Shown here in pieces: positions 36,771 to 44,913 of a stretch of DNA of 64,000 nt. Below the pieces are notes generated by a model. That model searched no databases. It had not been told where the DNA came from and saw only the letters and a list, made by a program, of their open reading frames with translations. Location: positions 42,006-106,005 of the forward strand of contig NZ_AFXZ01000036.1 of the NCBI RefSeq assembly GCF_000224335.1. Direction: 5' to 3'. A program made the position numbers and the translations under genes. The stretch is from Bizionia argentinensis JUB59 (GTDB lineage Bacteria; Bacteroidota; Bacteroidia; Flavobacteriales; Flavobacteriaceae). Each line of letters opens with the position of its first letter. The first letter of the stretch is position 1.

Positions 36771-36998
36771 CAAAATCAAGTCATTATAATGCAAGTAAAA
36801 ATTATAGAAACAAGATTTCTAAATGTCATTTTTTTAATCTTGAGTAATAAGATTGTTTAGAATAACATGTAACAATGTCATTTCGAACATTGAAATGATT
36901 CACTTGTCAAACTAATATCAACTTCTGTATTCCCATCATTTTGTCTACTCATTTTACAAGCCAAATACCTTGAAAAGTGTCATATTTTAAAAATCCTA
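36771..36998. other. Spacer repeated from 30266-30468
   Basis: Non-coding copy of the segment that joins a receptor 3' end to the regulatory cassette. It is more diverged than the cassette itself. Confidence 0.55.
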
Positions 36999-37284
36999 AA
37001 ACACCAAAGTGCTGACAGAGGGTGTTTTTACGGTTAAACCGTAACTCGAAAACGCGAATTTTACTACTTTTCGATGAAACGCAATAAACGACGATAAAAA
37101 ATACGTAGGTTTCTTTTTTTTACTTTACGTTTGAAAAGTCGAGAGTGCTTATTTAGAGTTTTGAAGACCTAAAGATGATTGCCGGAAGCATGATCGAGAA
37201 AACTTCAAGGCTTTATGACAAGCCAACAACGCTTATTAATCAACCTAATGTAGAATAAAAAATATAAGGTTTTAAATTTTATTA
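36999..37284 (+). promoter_or_regulatory. Regulatory cassette, copy C, with leader
   Basis: Palindrome TACGGTTAAACCGTA at 37029-37043 and promoter TACGTTTG at 37126-37133, again 97 bp apart. Relative to copy B about 74 bp of leader, including the AAACTG-GCGT-CAGTTT hairpin, is missing after CATGATCGAGA; sequence then resumes with AACTTCAAGGCTT and the conserved hairpin GGCTT-TATGAC-AAGCC (37209-37224). It runs to the start codon of the gene at 37285. Confidence 0.75.
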
Positions 37285-37665
37285 ATGATGAAAAATGTAT
37301 TTTTTGCCCTAGCTCTTATGCTAGCTTCAACATTTGCTTCAGCAAATAACAAAACAAATTCTGATTTAAGCTCTACCGAAATTGTTTCTTCAAATGAAAT
37401 AGAGTTAACTCTTAACTTGGGTGATATTACAAATAAATCAGTTACAGAGATTAACCAAGAAGTTCAAGATTTTATCATAACAAATTTAAAGTCGGTTGAT
37501 GCACTGTTAGATTGTACGATAACAGTAACTGGCAGTGTTAATGTTGGTGTAGCTTCTGTAGAAATAAGTGTAGCAGTTAGTGGGTCATGCGGCGAGGTGA
37601 TGGTAAAAGGCGCAGAAATTGCGAATATAGTTCTAGAGAAAATTAAAAATGCTTTAAGCAATTAA
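37285..37665 (+). CDS. Small secreted protein of unknown function
   Basis: 126 residues (start ATG 37285 or 37288). Signal peptide 1-20 (STFASA), then a Ser/Asn-rich stretch and a compact domain (about 38-125) with two cysteines, Cys77 and Cys102, and a beta-rich centre (CTITVTGSVNVGVASVEISV) followed by an amphipathic helix. No family is recognised. It occupies the same slot as the 68-residue peptide of module 2, right after the cassette and before a terminator-like hairpin and a GLPGLI gene, but the sequences are not evidently related. Confidence 0.78.
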   Translation: MMKNVFFALALMLASTFASANNKTNSDLSSTEIVSSNEIELTLNLGDITNKSVTEINQEVQDFIITNLKSVDALLDCTITVTGSVNVGVASVEISVAVSGSCGEVMVKGAEIANIVLEKIKNALSN

Positions 37666-37690
37666 GAATTTATAAAAATCAAAAAATTAT

Positions 37691-37725
37691 AAACCTATGT
37701 TGGCTATTTGTCAGCATAGGTTTTG
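37691..37725 (+). terminator. Intercistronic terminator-like hairpin, module 3
   Basis: AAACCTATGTTG (37691-37702), 9-nt loop, CAGCATAGGTTT (37712-37723): 12-bp stem with one G-U pair and a short T-run. Same position and geometry as at 29052 and 31062. Confidence 0.75.
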
Positions 37726-37739
37726 TTAAATAGAAATAA

Positions 37740-38504
37740 ATGAAAAAACTCCTAACAGTTATTTGTATATTCTTTACAGTCCTTCATGTCCAAGGTCAAA
37801 ACGAAAAAACTTACAATTATAAAATAGAATATGATATGTTTCTTAATTTCGATGGATATAAGAAGTATTCAGCTATTTTATTTTTTAATGAAAGTCAATC
37901 TTATTTTAGTTACCAGATTGACGACAGTACGAAAAACAAATTAACGAACGAAGATGATGACGCTAATTTAATTTCATTTAAGATAGTGGATAGTTCAAGA
38001 TATTTTATTCAGTCAAATAAAGTTCTGAATTCTATTTTACAACTAGAAAAGGGTTTTCAGGAAGAAAAGTTTTTTTTAGTAAATGAAGCTATTCCTAAAA
38101 TTGAATGGAATATAACTAAAGAAACAAAACAAATAGGTTCGTACAACTGCTCTAAAGCTTTAGGCTATTTTGCAGGGAGGAATTATATAGTTTGGTTTAC
38201 ATCTGAACTCCCAAACTATTTTGGACCTTGGAAATTACATGGTCTTCCAGGAACAATTTTGGAGGCGCATGATGAGTTGAATGAGGTTCAATTTATTGTC
38301 ACTAAAATCGAAAATATCAATCAGTTTGTAAAAAAAATTGATAGTGTTGAGTCATATAAAACGATTAATAGAGAAGAGTATATTAATTCATTAAATCAAT
38401 TCATGGACGATTTGGGAAAAAAAATCGGAACAAAAGTTGGTCGAAATTTCAACGTGAAAGTAAAAAGCCCAGTTTACAAATCAATTGAAATATATGAAAA
38501 TTAG
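37740..38504 (+). CDS. GLPGLI family protein (g)
   Basis: 254 residues, signal peptide 1-19 (VLHVQGQ). The signature is FGPWKLHGLPGTILE, with the last residue of the hexapeptide region altered. It is closest to (f) in the FGPWKL subfamily. The next gene, the module-3 receptor, starts at ATG 38494 inside its end (11-bp overlap), direct evidence that GLPGLI protein and receptor are made together. Confidence 0.87.
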   Translation: MKKLLTVICIFFTVLHVQGQNEKTYNYKIEYDMFLNFDGYKKYSAILFFNESQSYFSYQIDDSTKNKLTNEDDDANLISFKIVDSSRYFIQSNKVLNSILQLEKGFQEEKFFLVNEAIPKIEWNITKETKQIGSYNCSKALGYFAGRNYIVWFTSELPNYFGPWKLHGLPGTILEAHDELNEVQFIVTKIENINQFVKKIDSVESYKTINREEYINSLNQFMDDLGKKIGTKVGRNFNVKVKSPVYKSIEIYEN

Positions 38505-41154
38505 TTTTTTGCAAGTTTTTTTTCTTTTTTTCTGTCTATCTTCTTATGCTCAATTTAATAAAATAAAGGGAAACGTAGTTTCCAATAAAGATAACTTACC
38601 CATAAATTCAGTAAGTATTACTATAAAAGATAATTCTGAAGGATCAATTTTGGATTACACTTATACTAATGAACAAGGTGAATTTAGCTTTGACTTAAAG
38701 GATAAAGGAAGTTTTTATTTAACATTTGCATCATTAGGTTTTGAGAATAAATCAATGACTTTGGTCACTAATGATAAAGAGTTAAAGATTGATGTTTTAC
38801 TTAAAGAAAAACTAACAATTCTAAATGAAGTGATTATAAAATCATCTCAGGCTATTTTAGTAAAAAAGGACACCATAGTTTTTAATGCAGCCAAATTTTC
38901 AAATGGCACTGAGCAAACCGTTGAAGATCTTCTAAAAAAAATACCAGGATTAATAATTGATGATGACGGAACCATAAAAGTTGGTAACAAAGAAATTGAA
39001 AAACTGATGATTGATGGCGATGATTTATTTGAAAAAGGCTATAAAATTTTATCAAAAAACATGCCTTCTTACCCTATTAAAGAAATTGAAGTTTTAGAAA
39101 ACTACTCCAATAACCGTTTGCTAAAAGGCATTGAAGAAAGTGATAAAGTAGCACTAAACTTAAAATTAAAAGAGGATGCTAAACGCATTTGATTTGGCAA
39201 TATAGAATCCAGTATAGGTAATGATAATTTTTATTCACTAAAAGGAAATCTAATGAACTTTGGCAAAAAGAATAAATATTACTTCTTTACTAATTTTAAT
39301 ACAGTAGGTTATGATGCTACAGGGGATATAAATAATCTTATTAGGCCTTTTAGAATGAATGAACCAGCAAGTATTGGCGATAATCAAAGCGTAAGTTCAT
39401 CTTTGAGTCTAGCTCCTAGAAATCTGAATTTTAAAGATAGTAGAACTAATTTTAATAATGCTGAACTGGTATCACTTAACGCTATTTTTAATCCAACCGA
39501 TAAATTGAAAATTAAAACACTCGGATTCTTTAATTGGGATGAAACGGACTTTTTTAGAAACAGTGTAGATATTGTTGATGTTAGTGGAGCAAGCTTTATG
39601 AATACCGAAACGTATAAACTCCGCAACAAAAAATTGACAGCTTTTGGAAAACTAGATTTAATTTATAATATTTCTAAAACTAAAATGCTTGAAACTACCA
39701 CCAAATATAATTTTGGTGACTATAATAATAGCGCTAATTTAGTGTTCAATGGAAACGCCACGATTGAGAATTTAAAACACCAAAATACGCTTCTAGATCA
39801 GAAGGTAAACTATACTAATAAATTTAAGGACCAAAAGGTATTTCTTTTAACTGGACGATTTATTCACGAAAAAACACCGCAGAATTATAGTGTTAATCAG
39901 TTTTTTTATCACGATTTATTTCCAAGTGTATCCACGGCAGATAATGTGACTCAAAAAAGTAACAGTCAAATGCAGTTTGCAGGTATTAATGCGCATTTGT
40001 TAAATAGGAAAAAAAATGGGGATTTACTAGAACTGCAAATTGGTAATGCTTTTAGAAAGGATAAACTTTCAACCGCTTTTTCATTATTGGAAAACAATTT
40101 AGTATTAGAGGCGCCTGAAGGTTACCAAAATCATACAGCTTATTTAGTTAATGATTTATACTTTAAAAGTAAATACCGTTTAAAGATTAATAATTTTGGT
40201 ATTGTTGGAAATTTAGATCTACACCAGCTTTTTAATACGCTGGAAAATAACGGGATTTCTGATAATCAAACGCCATTTTTCGTTAATCCAAGTTTAGGTT
40301 TTGATTGGAAAATAAATGATAAAAATAAAATAGCTTCATCCTACTCTTATAATACAAGCAATGCGAAGATGATGGATGTGTTTAGCGATTTTGTGTTAAC
40401 AGGTTTCCGTTCATTTTCTAAAGGAACAGGCAGTTTTAATCAGCTGAATGCTTCAAGCTTTTTCTTAAATTACCAATTGGGTAATTGGAGTGATCGCTTT
40501 TTTGCAAATACATTCTTTATCTATAATAAAAATCACGATTTCTTTTCAACAAACACGCATATTGAACAAAACTTTGCAAAAGCCGAAAAAATACTAATTA
40601 AAGACCGTGAGTTTTTTAGTGTTAATTCTAAATTTGATTATTATTTTAAATTTATATCCTCAAATCTAAAGTTAGATTTAGGGTATAGTAAAAGCGATTT
40701 TAAAAATAGTATAAATAACGCCAGTTTAAGGCAAGTTATTTCTAATAATTATAATGTAGGATTAGAACTGCGTTCTGGTTTTAAAGGTGTTTTCAATTTT
40801 CATATAGGCACAAAATGGACGACAAACGTTATAGAAACTACCATAAAAAACTCATTTACTGATAATACCAGTTTTCTAGATATGACTTTTTTATTTAACG
40901 ATGTGTTTGACGTACAATTTCAAACGGAACGCTACTATTTTGGAAACTTAATAAAAGACAAGGCCTATTATTTTTTAGATTTTGATGCACGCTATAAACT
41001 AATAGAAAATAAGCTAACATTGGGACTTACAGGAAAAAACCTTTTTAATACTAAAACTTTTAGAAATTATAACATTAGTGATATTGTTAGTTCATCCACA
41101 GAATATAGATTGTTACCACGTTATGTATTATTAAAATTGGAATACAGATTTTAA
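38494..41154 (+). pseudogene. TonB-dependent receptor-like gene with one in-frame TGA
   Basis: 887 codons in one frame, interrupted only by TGA at 39190-39192 (codon 233). The first part has a signal peptide (SSYAQ), a carboxypeptidase-regulatory-like domain (IKGNVVSNKDNLPINSVSIT) and a plug-like region (VEDLLKKIPGLIIDDDGTIK, ESDKVALNLKLKED). After the TGA the same frame continues with the barrel to LKLEYRF. Length and order match the intact receptor (892 residues). One substitution explains the stop. It may be a recent pseudogene, a sequencing error, or two-part expression. Confidence 0.82.
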
Positions 41155-41175
41155 AAAGCTATTCTTAAAAATTTC

Positions 41176-41214
41176 AAAAGCCATTGGTTTCCGAATGGCT
41201 TTTTTATTTCGTAT
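41176..41214 (+). terminator. Terminator; right direct repeat of the island
   Basis: AAAAGCCATT (41176-41185) and AATGGCTTTT (41194-41203) then T-run. It is 36/39 identical to 27775-27813. Confidence 0.85.
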
Positions 41215-41239
41215 TTTTCCGAAGCAAAAAAATAGAGAC

Positions 41240-41941
41240 ATGATTAATAAACAAGTTGCAGATATTAACGAAGCCTTTAAAGGCGTAACGGATAATATGA
41301 CCTTTATGTTCGGCGGTTTTGGATTAAGTGGTATTCCTGAAAATTGTATTGCAAAACTGGTAGAATTGGAAGTAAAGGGATTGACCTGTATTTCTAATAA
41401 TGCTGGTGTTGATGATTTCGGACTGGGATTATTATTACACAAACGTCAAATAAATAAAATGATTTCGTCTTACGTAGGTGAGAATGATGAATTTGAGCGC
41501 CAAATGTTAAGTGGTGAATTGGATGTAGAATTAATTCCTCAAGGCACACTTGCCGAACGTTGTCGTGCCGCTCAAGCTGGCTTTCCGGCAATTTATACGC
41601 CTGCTGGTTACGGAACCGAAGTAGCTGAAGGAAAAGAAACTCGTGACTTTGATGGGAAAATGTATGTGTTAGAACATGCATTTAAAGCCGATTTTGCTTT
41701 TATAAAAGCTTGGAAAGGAGACGCAGCGGGAAATTTAATTTTTAAAGGAACTGCTAGAAATTTCAATCCAAATATGTGTGGTGCCGCAAAAATAACTGTT
41801 GTTGAGGTGGAAGAGTTAGTGCCTGTTGGCGAATTAGATCCAAATCAAATTCATATACCAGGTATTTTTGTACAGCGTATTTTTCAAGGTAAAAATTACG
41901 AGAAACGCATTGAACAACGAACTGTTAGAACTCGGAATTAA
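41240..41941 (+). CDS. scoA: 3-oxoacid CoA-transferase subunit A
   Basis: Alpha subunit of a succinyl-CoA:3-ketoacid (acetoacetate) CoA-transferase. ATG 41240 ([16 protein letters not shown]) is used because the upstream in-frame ATG lies in the terminator; 233 residues. Family features: [41 protein letters not shown] and [13 protein letters not shown]. Its partner subunit B follows 42 nt later. Together they activate acetoacetate to acetoacetyl-CoA with succinyl-CoA as CoA donor. Confidence 0.95.
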   Translation: MINKQVADINEAFKGVTDNMTFMFGGFGLSGIPENCIAKLVELEVKGLTCISNNAGVDDFGLGLLLHKRQINKMISSYVGENDEFERQMLSGELDVELIPQGTLAERCRAAQAGFPAIYTPAGYGTEVAEGKETRDFDGKMYVLEHAFKADFAFIKAWKGDAAGNLIFKGTARNFNPNMCGAAKITVVEVEELVPVGELDPNQIHIPGIFVQRIFQGKNYEKRIEQRTVRTRN

Positions 41942-41983
41942 TTTTCAAATCATCAAATTAACAAATCATCAAATTGATAAAAA

Positions 41984-42637
41984 ATGTTAGATAAAAACGG
42001 AATAGCAAAACGTATTGCACAAGAGGTTCAAGATGGTTACTACGTGAATTTAGGAATTGGTATCCCGACTTTAGTTGCCAATTACGTGCGCGACGATATA
42101 GAAGTAGAATTTCAAAGTGAAAATGGTGTACTCGGTATGGGACCATTTCCTTTTGATGGCGATGAAGATGCCGATATTATAAACGCTGGAAAGCAAACTA
42201 TTACAACCTTACCAGGCGCTAGTTTCTTCGATTCAGCTATGAGTTTCTCCATGATTCGTGGAAAACATGTGGATTTAACCATTTTAGGTTCTATGGAAGT
42301 TGCGGAGAATGGTGACATTGCCAACTGGAAAATTCCGGGAAAAATGGTAAAAGGTATGGGTGGCGCTATGGATTTAGTTGCCAGTGCCGAAAATATTATT
42401 GTGGCCATGATGCATACTAATAAGGCGGGTGCATCCAAATTATTAAAACGTTGTTCATTACCGTTGACAGGCGTAGGCTGCGTTAAAAAAATTGTAACCA
42501 ACCTAGCAGTTATAGAAGTGACAGATAAAGGTTTTAAGCTTTTAGAACGGGCTCCTGGTGTTTCTGTTGAAGAGATTCAAAAAGCAACCGAAGGAACGCT
42601 AATCATAGAAGGTGAAATCCCTGAAATGAGCATTTAA
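41984..42637 (+). CDS. scoB: 3-oxoacid CoA-transferase subunit B
   Basis: Beta subunit, 217 residues. The catalytic glutamate lies in the conserved FQSENGVLGMGPFP segment; NLGIGIPTLVANYV near the N-terminus and GGAMDLVASAE are family blocks. It is co-transcribed with subunit A and ends with a terminator. Confidence 0.96.
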   Translation: MLDKNGIAKRIAQEVQDGYYVNLGIGIPTLVANYVRDDIEVEFQSENGVLGMGPFPFDGDEDADIINAGKQTITTLPGASFFDSAMSFSMIRGKHVDLTILGSMEVAENGDIANWKIPGKMVKGMGGAMDLVASAENIIVAMMHTNKAGASKLLKRCSLPLTGVGCVKKIVTNLAVIEVTDKGFKLLERAPGVSVEEIQKATEGTLIIEGEIPEMSI

Positions 42638-42660
42638 GCAAATTCAATTTGATCTTCACA

Positions 42661-42690
42661 AAAAAGGCTACTTATTCAGGTAGCTTTTTT
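42661..42690 (+). terminator. Terminator after scoB
   Basis: Stem AAAAAG-GCTAC (42661-42671) with GTAGC-TTTTTT (42680-42690), one bulged G, loop 8 nt, long T-run. Confidence 0.8.
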
Positions 42691-42715
42691 TCTTACAATT
42701 ATTTTATTGTAAGAA
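42690..42715. other. Second inverted repeat behind the scoB terminator
   Basis: TTCTTACAAT (42690-42699) and ATTGTAAGAA (42706-42715), perfect 10-bp arms, 6-nt loop. It may be a backup terminator or an operator. Confidence 0.45.
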
Positions 42716-43056
42716 AAACAGTTAAATTATGTTAAAACGTTAAATTTAAGTGCAGTTCATCGAAAATATATGTATTATGACAGATAATATGAGATTATAT
42801 TTGATATTAGCAATCCCAAAACTAACGAATGAATTAAGTATTCTTTTTTAAGTTTTAAATTGTGATTTATCCCAAATCTATCATAATTTAATATTTTAAA
42901 AAGAGACTCAAATCTACCTAAACTTAACCAATTATGAATTTTGCCTCAAATCTACCAGAACAACCTACTCATTTTACAAATGGCATACTGATGAATGTCA
43001 AAAACACAGGTCGATTCATTAAAAGTTTAATGTATTTGACTAAAAAATTATTCATG
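42716..43056. other. Intergenic region between scoB and the ABC gene
   Basis: 341 bp, no gene seen. It contains CTACTCATTTTACAA (42965-42979), identical to 36945-36959 in the island spacer, followed by loosely similar sequence: a possible worn fragment of the island repeat. Confidence 0.45.
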
Positions 43057-44748
43057 CTATAGTCCTTTTGGAATAGCATGAATAAGTTTTTTTGTGTATG
43101 CCTTTTGTGGATTGGCATAAATTAAATCGGCATCATTCATTTCCTCAATTTGTCCTTTATTCATGACCATTAAATTGTCCGACATATACTTTACCACGGC
43201 TAAATCGTGTGAAATAAATATGTAAGTAAATCCAAAATTCTCTTTTAAATCATTCAGTAAATTCAATACTTGCGCCTGCACAGAAATGTCTAATGCTGAA
43301 ACCGATTCATCACAAATTATCAATTTAGGCTCTAAAGCAATCGTTCTTGCAATACCAATTCGTTGACGCTGACCGCCTGAAAATTCGTGTGGATAGCGCG
43401 AAAAAAATGATGCATCCAAACCTACTTGCTCCAATAATTTTAACACCCGTTCCTTTCTGTCCGAATCGGATGATCCGATTCCGTGAACCTTCATGGGTTC
43501 CATAATGGCTCTTCCAACCGGAATTCGCGGATTTAATGATGCATAAGGGTCTTGAAATATGATCTGTATGTCCTTACGCAATTCTCGAATAGCAGTTTTT
43601 GGTAAGCTTGTTATATCAACACCTTTATAAATTATTTCGCCAGATGAAGCGTTATCCAGTTGTAAAATTACATTGGCTAAAGTCGATTTTCCACAACCCG
43701 ATTCGCCAACTAGACCTAATGTTTCACCTTCAAATAATTTAAAACTAACCTGATTTACTGCTTTAAAAGATTCATCTTTCTTAAACCAACCAGATTTAGA
43801 GAAATAGGTTTTATTTAAATTGTTGACCGTTAATAAGGGTTGCTTGGCATATATTTTTTTATGATTTTTAACGCGATCTTCAGCAGTAACAATGGTTTTA
43901 TCAATCGTATCATTCATATAATCTTTAATGGTGGCTAATCTTTTATAGCGCACATTTAAATCAGGTCTAGCATTAATTAATGCCCTGGTATACGTGTGTT
44001 TTGGATGATTAAATATTTCTTTGACGCTGCCTTGTTCTACGATATTTCCTTGGTTCATGACCAAAACTCGATTGGATATTTCAGAAATTAGCGATAAATC
44101 ATGAGAAATAAATAAAATACTCATGTCTTCGGTTTGTTGCAATTCTTTAAGCAGTAGAATAATTTCTTTTTGAACAGTTACATCAAGCGCAGTAGTTGGT
44201 TCATCTGCAATTAAGACTTTTGGTTTGCACGCAATAGCCATAGCAATCATTACGCGTTGTTTTTGTCCACCAGAAATTTCGTGTGGATACGCTTTAAAAA
44301 CACGTGCGCCATCTGGTAGCTTTACCTTTTCAAATAAATTTAGGGTTTCTGTTTTTGCAGCTGCTTTGGATAATTTAGTATGGTTCAATAATATTTCACG
44401 AACCTGTTCACCACAGCGCATCGATGGATTTAAGGAACTCATAGGTTCTTGGAAAATCATTGCGATTTCCTTGCCACGTATTTTTTGAAATGCCTTAGAA
44501 GAAACGTTTGTTAAATCTAGATTCTTAAAAAGAATAGAGCCTTCCGTGATTTTCGAGATATTTTTAGGAAGCAGTCCCATTAAAGCTAAAGACGAAACCG
44601 ATTTTCCTGAACCCGATTCGCCAACAATTCCCAGAATTTCGTTTGGAAACAAATCATAAGAAATCCCATGTATAATTTCATTTTCAATTTGATTGTTGAA
44701 AAACGAAATTCTCAAGTTGTTTACCTGTAAGATTTTATCTGTTCGCAT
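43057..44748 (-). CDS. ABC transporter ATP-binding protein, fused double ATPase (peptide type)
   Basis: 563 residues containing two complete ATPase domains of the oligopeptide/nickel (Dpp/Opp, YejF-like) family. First: GESGSGKS, signature SGGQKQR, LIADEPTTALD. Second: GESGCGKS, SGGQRQR, IICDESVSALD. DppD and DppF are thus fused into one chain. It energises uptake or export of peptides through permease subunits, which are not encoded nearby. It is a single gene on the minus strand. Confidence 0.93.
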   Translation of the reverse strand: MRTDKILQVNNLRISFFNNQIENEIIHGISYDLFPNEILGIVGESGSGKSVSSLALMGLLPKNISKITEGSILFKNLDLTNVSSKAFQKIRGKEIAMIFQEPMSSLNPSMRCGEQVREILLNHTKLSKAAAKTETLNLFEKVKLPDGARVFKAYPHEISGGQKQRVMIAMAIACKPKVLIADEPTTALDVTVQKEIILLLKELQQTEDMSILFISHDLSLISEISNRVLVMNQGNIVEQGSVKEIFNHPKHTYTRALINARPDLNVRYKRLATIKDYMNDTIDKTIVTAEDRVKNHKKIYAKQPLLTVNNLNKTYFSKSGWFKKDESFKAVNQVSFKLFEGETLGLVGESGCGKSTLANVILQLDNASSGEIIYKGVDITSLPKTAIRELRKDIQIIFQDPYASLNPRIPVGRAIMEPMKVHGIGSSDSDRKERVLKLLEQVGLDASFFSRYPHEFSGGQRQRIGIARTIALEPKLIICDESVSALDISVQAQVLNLLNDLKENFGFTYIFISHDLAVVKYMSDNLMVMNKGQIEEMNDADLIYANPQKAYTKKLIHAIPKGL

Positions 44749-44913
44749 ACGTAAAAGTAGGTCTTTTCTTCAGTACCATTGTGGTAAAACCGTAAACTGT
44801 TTTTTTATATTGTTATTCAACGAAAAACGGGATCTAATATTATCTTTTTTAAAATAATTTATTAAATTCATGAGAATTTAATAAAAATAAACCCTAAAAA
44901 TCAATTAATTATC

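Noticed and set aside
30469..37199. The repeated cassettes as a CRISPR array
   Set aside because: Only three copies, each more than 200 bp long and kilobases apart.
38494..41154. TGA as selenocysteine or recoded codon
   Set aside because: No SECIS-like element or selenoprotein genes were seen, and the intact paralogue has an ordinary residue in this region. A point mutation or sequence error is simpler.
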